This document shows, piece after piece, positions 18,056-25,007 of a DNA stretch of 64,000 nucleotides. Both the position numbers and the translations under genes were made by a program. Source of the stretch: Parafrankia irregularis. GTDB lineage: Bacteria > Actinomycetota > Actinomycetes > Frankiales > Frankiaceae. The DNA lies in contig NZ_FAOZ01000003.1 in the NCBI RefSeq assembly GCF_001536285.1, positions 1 to 64,000 on the forward strand. Direction: 5' to 3'. Numbering within the stretch: position 1 is the first letter of the stretch; each line of letters begins with the position of its first letter. The notes under the pieces are model-generated. The model did not search any database. It was not told where the DNA came from and was given only the letters and a program-made list of their open reading frames with translations.

Positions 18056-19015
18056 TCAGGCCTGCGGCGGGGTGAACGTCGCGGTGCGCGCCATCCCCGC
18101 GGCCCGGCCCTTGCCCGCGATCACCTCCGCCATCTTGCGGCTCGCCTCGTCGATCATCTCGTCGCCGAGCATCACCGCACCCCGCAGACCACCCGCGGCC
18201 GACGTGTACCAGGCATACGCGTCCAGGATCAGCTCGGCGTGGTCGTAGTCCTCCTGCCGCGGGGCATAGATCTCGTTCGCCGCCTCGATCTGCCCCGGAT
18301 GCAGCACCCACTTGCCGTCATAACCCAACGCCGCCGACTTCTTCGCCACCCCACGGAACGCATCCACATCCCGGATCTGCAGGAACGGCCCGTCGATCGC
18401 CTGCACACCCCGCGCCCGCGCCGCCTCAAAAATCTTGAACAGCACGTAGTGGAACGGATCGCCCGGATAGTCCGGCGTCAGCGCACCGACGACGAGCGAC
18501 GGCATGTTGATCGACGCCATGAAGTCCGCCGGCCCGAAGATGGGCTTCTCAATCGTCTCGATCCGCGGGCTCGCGAACGCGATCTCCTTCACGTTCGACA
18601 GACCCAGCGCGTTCTCGATCTGGGCCTCGATACCGATCCGACCGACCTCGAAACCCATCACCTCCTCGATCTGCGTCAACAGCAGATCCAGCCACTGCAC
18701 CTGCGCCGCGGTCTGCACCTTCGGCAGCATCACGCAGTCCAGGTTCGCGCCGGCGCCCTCGACGACCGTGACCACGTCGCGGTACGTCCACTTCGTGGTC
18801 AGGTCGTTGACCCGCACCACCCGGGTCTTCCCCGCCCAGTCACCCTCGTTCAGAGCGGCCACGACGTTGCCGCGCGCCGACTCCTTCGCGTCCGGAGCAA
18901 CGGAATCCTCAAGATCACAGAAGATCTGGTCGGCGGGAAGGCCCTGCGCCTTGCCCAGCATCTTCGGGTTCGAGCCAGGAACAGCCAGACAAGACCGGCG
19001 AGCACGCAGAGGCAT
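18056..19015 (-). CDS. mcl: HpcH/HpaI-type CoA-ester lyase (L-malyl-CoA/beta-methylmalyl-CoA lyase-like)
   Basis: Mg2+-dependent aldolase of the CitE/Mcl family, 319 residues. Seen: RRSCLAVPGSNPKMLGKAQ at the N-terminus, the metal-binding LEDSVAP near residue 37, RVVRVNDLTTKWTYRDV, VMLPKVQTAAQVQWL, the second acidic ligand region IGIEAQIENALGL, and GKWVLHPGQIEAANEIY. The C-terminal Ala-Gly-rich segment with Met-rich helix is typical of Mcl. It would split beta-methylmalyl-CoA into glyoxylate and propionyl-CoA and condense or split malyl-CoA. ATG at 19015. Its upstream region carries three ~18-bp iterated repeats. Codons again favour G/T third positions, as in ccr. Confidence 0.88.
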   Translation of the reverse strand: MPLRARRSCLAVPGSNPKMLGKAQGLPADQIFCDLEDSVAPDAKESARGNVVAALNEGDWAGKTRVVRVNDLTTKWTYRDVVTVVEGAGANLDCVMLPKVQTAAQVQWLDLLLTQIEEVMGFEVGRIGIEAQIENALGLSNVKEIAFASPRIETIEKPIFGPADFMASINMPSLVVGALTPDYPGDPFHYVLFKIFEAARARGVQAIDGPFLQIRDVDAFRGVAKKSAALGYDGKWVLHPGQIEAANEIYAPRQEDYDHAELILDAYAWYTSAAGGLRGAVMLGDEMIDEASRKMAEVIAGKGRAAGMARTATFTPPQA

Positions 19016-19058
19016 TCTTCTCGAAAACTCCTTCGTCGGGCCGGCCGGCCAGGGCGCC

Positions 19059-19112
19059 CGGATGCGGTTGTCAGCCGGATGCGGTTGGTCAGCCGGAGCG
19101 CGGTTGGTCAGA
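19059..19112. repeat. three ~18-bp tandem repeats upstream of the CoA-ester lyase
   Basis: Imperfect copies of CGGATGCGGTTGGTCAGC start at 19059, 19076 and 19094; the first lacks one G and the third carries GC for T. They lie 44-97 bp upstream of the lyase start, in a position suited to a multi-site regulator, and are in no gene. Confidence 0.7.
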
Positions 19113-19424
19113 CCTGGTCAGGCGCATCAAGGCACGGCCGGCGTGGCGTGCGGGCCCCGCCACGGTAGTCGATGGGCCTTACAGCGTCCTGCCGGGTCGG
19201 CACCTCGGGGAACGCTCCACACAAAATCTCAGACCCACACGCGGCGTCGTGGTGGTGTGCCTGTCGTCACATCGCCATACCGGAGCGATCCCGGCGCCCG
19301 CGAACAGTGCCGACACGCAGCGACAGCCGCGAATTCCGGAACGGTCCGTCTCTCTTTCGGGTGCCCGCCGCCCGCGCACCGCGAGAGGTTCACCCGCACC
19401 ATTTGCCCGCCCGATGAGACCAGA

Positions 19425-19463
19425 AAAGGCGACACCCGACTGTCACATCGTGGTGGCGCCTTT
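19425..19463 (-). terminator. hairpin terminator after the acyl-CoA ligase gene
   Basis: Arms AAAGGCGACACC (19425-19436) and GGTGGCGCCTTT (19452-19463) pair over 12 bp with one mismatch and a 15-nt loop, downstream of the ligase stop on the minus strand. The outer AAA/TTT gives a short U-run after the stem. Confidence 0.65.
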
Positions 19464-19558
19464 CCGGCCGGTTCCCTCGGTTTCGCCGCATCCGGTCCCG
19501 GTCCACGCGGCCGCGGTCACGTCCCGGCACGGAGGCGGACGCCCGGGGCCCGGATCGG

Positions 19559-21028
19559 TCAGCCGCCACGCGCCTCGACAAGCGCGCCCCGGTTGACCTT
19601 CGTCGCCTCGCTGCGTGGGATCGCGTCCACGATTTCCACCGTTTTGGGCACCTTGTAGGCGGCAAGTCGGCTCTTCGCGAAGGCGATGATCTCCGCTGAG
19701 GTCGGCGGTCGCGACGGGTCGACCGGCGCGATGACGGCGTGCACCCGCCGGCCCCACTCCGGATCACGTAGCCCGATCACAACAACGTCGAGAACCTCGG
19801 GGTGATCGATGAGCGCCACCTCGACCTCGGCCGGGAAAACATTCGCACCGCCCGAGATGATCATGTCGACACGCCGGTCGACAAGAAAGAGATAGCCGTC
19901 GGAGTCGAGATATCCCAGATCTCCGACGGTCTCGAAGCCCTGCCCGGTCTGCCGCAGCTGAGGTGCCTTGCCGAGATACGTGTACCCGCCGTAGCTCGCC
20001 GTCGGGGTACGCAGGAAGATCTCACCGATCTCACCGGCCGGCAGGGGATTTCCCGCGTCGTCGAGAATGCTCACCTCGGTACCCCGCATACCGCGCCCGA
20101 CGCTGCCCTGCCTGCTCATCCACTCGTCACCGCGCAACGCTGTGATGCCGATTGCCTCGGTCATTCCATAGGCCATCAGAATGCGCTCGGAGCCAATCAG
20201 CTTCGCCCACCGGTGAACGAGCGACGGCGGCATCGGAGCCGCACCCTGCAGAATCCATTCCAGGCTGGAGAGGTCGCGGCCCTCGATGTCCGGGAGATCC
20301 GCGATGCGCTTGAGCATGGTCGGCGTCGCGGTGAAGGTGGTGACCCGGTAGCGCTCGATCACGTCGACGATCCGAGCCGCGTCGAACTTCTCCATCACCA
20401 CGAGCCGGTCCCCACCGAGCAGGCTGTAGAGGGTGGAGAAGCCGTTGGCGTGGTACATCGGCGCCAGCACCAGGATGACCTGCGGCCGGGGCACCGGGTT
20501 GTCGGCCCGCCACAGGTCGATGAACGGTGTGGTGAAGCGTGCGTCGAACACGGCCGGCCTGGTGTTGAGGATGACCTTCGGCGTACCGGTCGAGCCGCTG
20601 CTGCAGATCCCGTTCGTCTGCGGCGAGGTCGCGTCGGGCAGGTCCGGGACGTCCAGGTCGGCCGTGGCATCGATCCAGGGCAGGTCGGCCGGCCCCAGAT
20701 GCACGGGTGCGCCGACCGTCTCGCGCAGCCGGGAGAGCTCCCAGTCCGGCAGGTCCCAGCGGATCGGCACCGGCACGGCGCCGAGCTTCCAGGCGGCCAG
20801 CGCGCTGAGCGCGAACTGCGGCGAGTTGCGTAACCCGAGCCCCAGCAGGTCGCCGCCGCCCAGACCCCGCCCCGCCAGGGCCCCCGCGAGCTGACTGGAG
20901 CGTCGGTCCAGGTCAGACCAGGTCAGGACAGGCTCCGAGCCGTCCAGTGCGATGTGCCGTAAGGCCGGCTCGTCCGGATGTTCCTCGGCGAGCTGGCGAA
21001 TTCGCCGGGCGTAGCTGACGTCGTCCAC
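19559..21028 (-). CDS. AMP-dependent acyl-CoA synthetase/ligase
   Basis: ANL-superfamily adenylating enzyme, 489 residues. The P-loop-like A3 motif reads SSGSTGTPKVIL near residue 145, A5 reads YGMTEAIG, A7 reads TVGDLGYLDSDGYLFLVDR, and the A10-region lysine lies in PRSEATKVNRGAL near the C-terminus. It resembles bile-acid/medium-chain acyl-CoA ligases rather than acetyl-CoA synthetase. GTG at 21028 is chosen because GGAGGG lies about 8 nt upstream; a GTG at 21076 would add 16 non-conserved residues without a ribosome-binding site. Its own terminator follows. Substrate unknown; it may activate a carboxylic acid fed into the adjacent acyl-CoA pathway or into the lipid locus to its right. Confidence 0.85.
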   Translation of the reverse strand: MDDVSYARRIRQLAEEHPDEPALRHIALDGSEPVLTWSDLDRRSSQLAGALAGRGLGGGDLLGLGLRNSPQFALSALAAWKLGAVPVPIRWDLPDWELSRLRETVGAPVHLGPADLPWIDATADLDVPDLPDATSPQTNGICSSGSTGTPKVILNTRPAVFDARFTTPFIDLWRADNPVPRPQVILVLAPMYHANGFSTLYSLLGGDRLVVMEKFDAARIVDVIERYRVTTFTATPTMLKRIADLPDIEGRDLSSLEWILQGAAPMPPSLVHRWAKLIGSERILMAYGMTEAIGITALRGDEWMSRQGSVGRGMRGTEVSILDDAGNPLPAGEIGEIFLRTPTASYGGYTYLGKAPQLRQTGQGFETVGDLGYLDSDGYLFLVDRRVDMIISGGANVFPAEVEVALIDHPEVLDVVVIGLRDPEWGRRVHAVIAPVDPSRPPTSAEIIAFAKSRLAAYKVPKTVEIVDAIPRSEATKVNRGALVEARGG

Positions 21029-21212
21029 CGCGTGTCCCTCCGTCGGTCCCACCGTCGGTTTCGTCGGGGCACCCACGGAGGGACGATGTGGAAACCGGAA
21101 GCAAACCTAACCGTTTCCGTTGTTGGGCGGAAGTGTCACACAACGGCGACCGGCGGGACGGGCCCGCCGCCGCGGCGATCCGATCACACGGTAGCGATCA
21201 CACGGTAAGCGA

Positions 21213-22139
21213 TCAGGCCGTCGCGGTCGTGCCCGAGCGGCAGCTGGCGACGAACCTGGTCAGCTCCTCGACCCGGTCGGAACGCGCGTCCACCGCGCGG
21301 TTGATGATCCGGATCAGATGCTCGTAGGCGTCGGTGTGGTCATAGCGGGCGGTGTCGGCGATCTGCAGCGCCCAGCGCCAGTAGCCGCGCATCGTGTCGG
21401 CCAGCGGCATCCGGAACCGCTCGATCACCTCACGGATCGGCTCCACCACGGCGTCGCCGTGGGTTCGGAGGTAGCGCTCGATGACGTCCGCCATGAAGGT
21501 GAAGTGCCGGGCCTCGTCCCGGCTGAGCCGGGCGAGCAGGGTGCCCAGCACCGGGTCGCCGACGACGGCACGCAGCTGCTGGTAGTAGAGCTGCGTCGCC
21601 TTCTCCTGCACGAGGGCGTAGGCGAACAGCGACACCGCGTCGTCGTGCGGCAGCTCGAACGGCTTGCGCCCCTCCAGCGCCAGTTCGTGGCGCAGCGCGT
21701 CCGCCTCGGCGATGCCGGCCTCGGTCTGGTAGCGGAACAGCGCACGGGCGTGGCTGTCCTCCTCCACCGCCCAGCGGACCGTGAAGTGGTACAGCTCGCG
21801 GTGGTGGGCGAACTCGGCCGGATCCACGTCCGCGGTGAGCGGGAACCGGCGGGTGTAGACGGCGAAATAGCCCGGGAGATGGTCCTCGATCAGGGTCACG
21901 AAGCGGACGGCGGAACGCTGGCCGTCGGTGAGCCGGTCGGCGTCCGCGGCGGCCCAGTCGACGGCGGTCTCGACGTCCCACCGCCGCGCGGGGCTGGAGG
22001 CCAGATGGAAGTCGGTCACGGCCTGCGCCAGCTCGCCCGGGGCCAGGAACGGCCCCCGCACCGGGCCGCGCAGGACCGGCTCGCGTGCCGGCGTACTGGT
22101 AACCGAGGGTGCGCTGGTCATCGTCGGAGTACTGGTCAT
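21213..22139 (-). CDS. acyl-ACP desaturase-like diiron protein
   Basis: Soluble diiron fatty-acid desaturase family (FA_desaturase_2), 308 residues. The four iron-ligand helices are all visible: LIEDHLPGY, WAVEEDSHARAL (EExxH), LVQEKATQLYY (QExAT) and RDEARHFTFM (DExRH). These match the plant stearoyl-ACP/DesA signatures, so O2-dependent insertion of a double bond in an ACP-bound chain is likely. ATG at 22139 overlaps the upstream methyltransferase stop (ATGA); the first ~20 residues are a Thr/Ser/Pro repeat (MTSTPTMTSAPS). Last gene of the six-gene minus-strand operon that also encodes a free ACP, its probable partner. Confidence 0.87.
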   Translation of the reverse strand: MTSTPTMTSAPSVTSTPAREPVLRGPVRGPFLAPGELAQAVTDFHLASSPARRWDVETAVDWAAADADRLTDGQRSAVRFVTLIEDHLPGYFAVYTRRFPLTADVDPAEFAHHRELYHFTVRWAVEEDSHARALFRYQTEAGIAEADALRHELALEGRKPFELPHDDAVSLFAYALVQEKATQLYYQQLRAVVGDPVLGTLLARLSRDEARHFTFMADVIERYLRTHGDAVVEPIREVIERFRMPLADTMRGYWRWALQIADTARYDHTDAYEHLIRIINRAVDARSDRVEELTRFVASCRSGTTATA

Positions 22140-23071
22140 CGTCGGTGTGCTCCCGCTCCTGCGCGCGACTTCTGGCAGACCAGCGCGTAGTGCTTCGTGG
22201 TGAAGCCCCAGCCGGCGTTGGCGACCTGCAGGTACCGGGTCAGCATCGCCGCCGTGCCCGGCCGGATCGCGTCGATGCGGTCCGCGTTCGCGGCGACGTT
22301 CGCCAGCCAGTCCTCGATCGTGCGCCGGTAGTCCTCGGTCAGGTCGTCGACCGACCGGATCGAGAACCCGGCGTCCTCGGCCGCCCTGACCAGCTCGGAC
22401 AGCGGGCGCATGTCGCCCCATCCGAAGATCGAGTTACGGACGAACTCGGTGCCCCCACGACGGTCGAACTCCGCGTGCGCGGCGGCGTTGCGGAAACACG
22501 ACTCGGACACGTAGAGCCGGCCGCCACGGCGCAGCGCCGCGCGCGCCCGGCGGAACACCAGGTCCAGGTCGGGCATGTGCACGATCGAGCCGAGCAGGGA
22601 CACCGCGTCGAAGGACGCAGGCTCCGTGTCGAAGGTCTCGAAGTGGCCCTGACGGGTCCGCACCAGGTCCGACACGCCCAGCTCGGCGGCGCGCTCGGCG
22701 ATGTAGGCGTGCTGGCGGCCCGCCGGGCTCACCCCGACCGCGTGACAGCCCAGCTCACGCGCGAGATGCAGGACGACCGAGCCCCAGCCGCAGCCGACGT
22801 CCAGCGTCCGCTCACCGCCGCGCAGCGCCAGCCGGTCGGCGACGAAGCGCAGCTTGGCGAGCTGGGCCTCCTCCAGCGTCACCCCGTCCGCCCGGTACAG
22901 GCCGCTGGAGTACTTGCGGCGGGAGTCCAGGAACAGGCCGAAGATCTCCGGGTCGAGGTCGTAGTGCTGGTTGGTGTCCGCGATGGAGGCCGGGTCCGCG
23001 GCAGCTGCCGCGGCGACGGTCGCCGGCGCAGGCACGGCCGGTGCCGGGGCGCCGGTGGAGGTGACGGTCAC
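22136..23071 (-). CDS. SAM-dependent methyltransferase, cyclopropane-fatty-acid-synthase-like
   Basis: 311 residues. The substrate-facing start YDLDPEIFGLFLDSRRKYSSGLY corresponds to the conserved opening of cyclopropane/mycolic acid synthases, and LDVGCGWGSVVLHLAREL is the SAM-binding motif I. In classical enzymes of this family a Glu followed by His binds the active-site bicarbonate (motif around GAFEHF); here the aligned stretch reads SLLGSIVHMPD, so the Glu is absent. The enzyme may therefore add a methyl branch to an unsaturated chain or methylate another group rather than form a cyclopropane. GTG at 23071 overlaps the ACP stop (GTGA). The N-terminal 30 residues are Ala/Pro-rich. Confidence 0.83.
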   Translation of the reverse strand: MTVTSTGAPAPAVPAPATVAAAAAADPASIADTNQHYDLDPEIFGLFLDSRRKYSSGLYRADGVTLEEAQLAKLRFVADRLALRGGERTLDVGCGWGSVVLHLARELGCHAVGVSPAGRQHAYIAERAAELGVSDLVRTRQGHFETFDTEPASFDAVSLLGSIVHMPDLDLVFRRARAALRRGGRLYVSESCFRNAAAHAEFDRRGGTEFVRNSIFGWGDMRPLSELVRAAEDAGFSIRSVDDLTEDYRRTIEDWLANVAANADRIDAIRPGTAAMLTRYLQVANAGWGFTTKHYALVCQKSRAGAGAHRR

Positions 23072-23334
23072 GCCGCGGCCCCCTCGGCGAGGGCACGCTC
23101 GACGACCTCGGTCACCTCGCGGACCGTGGTCACCGTGAAGACGGTCTCGTCGTCGAGCTCGATGTCGAAGGCCCGCTCGATACGGGCGATCATGCGCAGC
23201 ACCTTCACCGAGTCGGCGCCGGCGACCGACCGCAGATCGAGGTCCGGATCGATCGTGCCCGGGGCGGTCGCGAGCTCGGTGGCGACGATGCCGGTGATGG
23301 TCGAGAGCACCGACTCGGCGGCGGTCGTGGACAT
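23068..23334 (-). CDS. free-standing acyl carrier protein
   Basis: 88-residue ACP. The phosphopantetheine-accepting Ser is residue 42 in GADSVKVLRMIARIE, slightly off the usual DSL form, and the four-helix ACP pattern with acidic helix II and FDIELDDE follows. It overlaps the thioesterase stop (TGATG) and the methyltransferase start, deep inside the FAAL operon. It most likely receives the acyl chain from the fatty acyl-AMP ligase and presents it to the two diiron proteins and the methyltransferase. No phosphopantetheinyl transferase is encoded in the window. Confidence 0.9.
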   Translation of the reverse strand: MSTTAAESVLSTITGIVATELATAPGTIDPDLDLRSVAGADSVKVLRMIARIERAFDIELDDETVFTVTTVREVTEVVERALAEGAAA

Positions 23335-24059
23335 CAGGACTCCTCGGATGCGGGGACGTACGGGAGCTGGCCGCCGCGCGGCTCGTCAGCCACCGGCCGG
23401 TCGGTCGGCGGCTGGTCAGCGAGCGGCCGACCGGCCGGCGGCTGGTCAGCCAGTGGCCGACCGGCGGCGTCAGCGGTAGCGGCCAGGACGCGGGCGAGGC
23501 GCCCGGCGGCGTCGTCACTGATCTGGATGCGGTCGCGGGCCGCCTCCAGGGCCACCGGCCGGTAGGTCGCGCGGGCGGTGGCGACGACGGTGCCCGCGGC
23601 GTCGACGACATCAGCCTCGGTGTTGATCAGCGTGGAACCGCCCGCGCCCGGGATGATCCGGGCCCGGCACTCGTGCACGGCTCCGACCAGCACCGGCGCC
23701 AGGAAGCGCACCCGCATCGCCGTGGTGAACGCGGGCTGGCCGACCCGCAGCACGATGAGGTTGCCCATGGTCTCGTCGCAGATCACGCCGAGCAGCCCGC
23801 CGTGGACGACGCCGGGGTAGGACTCGTGTGTCGGGCCGAGCTGGAACGTGGTGGAGATGCCGTCGGGCCGCTCCCGGAAGCGCAGCCGCAGGCCGTGCGC
23901 GTTGTGCGGTGAGCACCCGAAGCACTGGTAGTCCTCCAGGACGGTCCACGGCGTCCGCAGGTGCCCGTCGTCAGCGGCCGGGCCGCCGAGCACGTCGGCC
24001 AGCGGCTTCCCGGACGTCCCGGCGGGCGCGGTGCGCGTGTCCTCGGTCGCCGCGGTCAC
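23334..24059 (-). CDS. hotdog-fold thioesterase (PaaI/4HBT-like) with repeat tail
   Basis: 241 residues. The core shows YQCFGCSPHNAHGLRLRF, then the hotdog segment SYPGVVHGGLLGVICDETMGNLIV with the catalytic-acid region near residue 95, typical of proteobacterial and actinobacterial 4HBT thioesterases that begin with a CFGC motif. GTG at 24059 overlaps the upstream diiron-protein stop. The last ~45 residues are built from repeats of GRPLADQPPA-like blocks that reflect a degenerate tandem DNA repeat near 23380-23470. Probably releases or edits acyl chains in this operon; acts on acyl-ACP or acyl-CoA. Confidence 0.83.
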   Translation of the reverse strand: MTAATEDTRTAPAGTSGKPLADVLGGPAADDGHLRTPWTVLEDYQCFGCSPHNAHGLRLRFRERPDGISTTFQLGPTHESYPGVVHGGLLGVICDETMGNLIVLRVGQPAFTTAMRVRFLAPVLVGAVHECRARIIPGAGGSTLINTEADVVDAAGTVVATARATYRPVALEAARDRIQISDDAAGRLARVLAATADAAGRPLADQPPAGRPLADQPPTDRPVADEPRGGQLPYVPASEES

Positions 24060-24844
24060 CCGAGCACCTCCGCGAGCTCGCGCCGGACCCGCGCGTTGGT
24101 AGCCAGGTCGAGGCCGGTCATCGCGCCGAACGCCCGGCGGATCTTGTCCTGCAGGTGCGCGAGCTCTCCCTCGGTGGCCACCTGGGAGAGGAAGAACTCG
24201 AATCCGGTGTCGATGGTGTCGTGGTCGCGCAGCGCCTCCAGCTCGCCCTTGAAGACCCCGACCGGATGCTTGATGCGCTGCTCGGCGGTGTAGACGAACA
24301 GCGTCTCCAGCACCGAGGCCAGCTCGTCGGGGTGCTCGGCGAGCCGGCGGCGGGTGTAGTGGATGAACTCGCGGGCGTGCGCGGCCTCGTCCAGGCTGGC
24401 GTTGGTCATGATCGTGCGCAGCACCGGCTCCTGGACCCAGCCGGCGACCGCGCGGTAGACGTGGTTGACCGTGAGCTCGGAGATGATGTTGGTGGCGAGC
24501 GTCGCCGCCGGCGTCGTGCCGGGTGCGTAGGGCTCGCGCATCGCCGCGATCGGCGCCGCCGACACCGGCTCGCCGACGACGTCCAGCCAGGCCCGGAACG
24601 CGAAGTGGTGCTGCAGCTCCTGGTAGCCCCACAGGGCGACGAAGGCGGAGAAGTCGTAGTCATGGACGAACTCGTCGAAGAATCCGTGCTGGGCGGCGAT
24701 CGAGTTCGCCTCGCCCATCACCGCGCCGCGCGCGATCCGGATGTACTCGGGGCGGACGTCACTTCGCCGCACCTCGTCGAAGGGGATGTCGGCGAGCCGC
24801 CACACCTGGCGCTCATAGTGGCGGAACACGTCGTAGCTGTGCAT
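24056..24844 (-). CDS. divergent ferritin-like diiron protein
   Basis: 262 residues. Four helices carry plausible iron ligands: MGEANSIAAQ, YQELQHHFAF (ExxH), NIISELTVNH and LDEAAHAREFIHY (ExxH). This is the ferritin-like diiron arrangement of the acyl-ACP desaturase family, but the flanking residues differ from the canonical desaturase encoded at 21213-22139. A second desaturase, a hydroxylase or an N-oxygenase are all possible. The ATG at 24844 is used; upstream sequence turns low-complexity. It lies 163 bp after the acyl-AMP ligase gene and overlaps the thioesterase start by 4 bp. Confidence 0.72.
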   Translation of the reverse strand: MHSYDVFRHYERQVWRLADIPFDEVRRSDVRPEYIRIARGAVMGEANSIAAQHGFFDEFVHDYDFSAFVALWGYQELQHHFAFRAWLDVVGEPVSAAPIAAMREPYAPGTTPAATLATNIISELTVNHVYRAVAGWVQEPVLRTIMTNASLDEAAHAREFIHYTRRRLAEHPDELASVLETLFVYTAEQRIKHPVGVFKGELEALRDHDTIDTGFEFFLSQVATEGELAHLQDKIRRAFGAMTGLDLATNARVRRELAEVLG

Positions 24845-24944
24845 GTGCCAGCACCTGCCTGGGACGGAGACGGGGGCCCCGGACGCGCCGGCCCGTGCGG
24901 GCCGCGGCGCGGGCCACGGTCGGGAAGGGACATCGTGTGGATGG

Positions 24945-24968
24945 TCGGATGGGATGTCGGATGGGATG
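24945..24968. repeat. 12-bp tandem repeat, two perfect copies
   Basis: TCGGATGGGATG occurs twice in tandem in the 163-bp gap between the acyl-AMP ligase and the diiron gene; a partial third copy lies just before. Function unknown. Confidence 0.7.
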
Positions 24969-25007
24969 CCAGCCCGGCCCTGCCACCCGCTCGGGCCGGC
25001 TGCCCGC

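Larger units (their letters stand above)
19016..19558. other. 543-bp intergenic region upstream of the CoA-ester lyase gene
   Basis: No supported gene. It contains three tandem ~18-bp repeats (19059-19112) within 100 bp of the lyase start and, at its right half, the terminator of the acyl-CoA ligase gene (19425-19463). Confidence 0.6.

Noticed and set aside
23376-23470. Possible functional repeat array in the thioesterase gene end
   Set aside because: Degenerate in-frame repeats giving a Pro/Ala/Asp tail; same type of low-complexity tail seen at several gene ends here.
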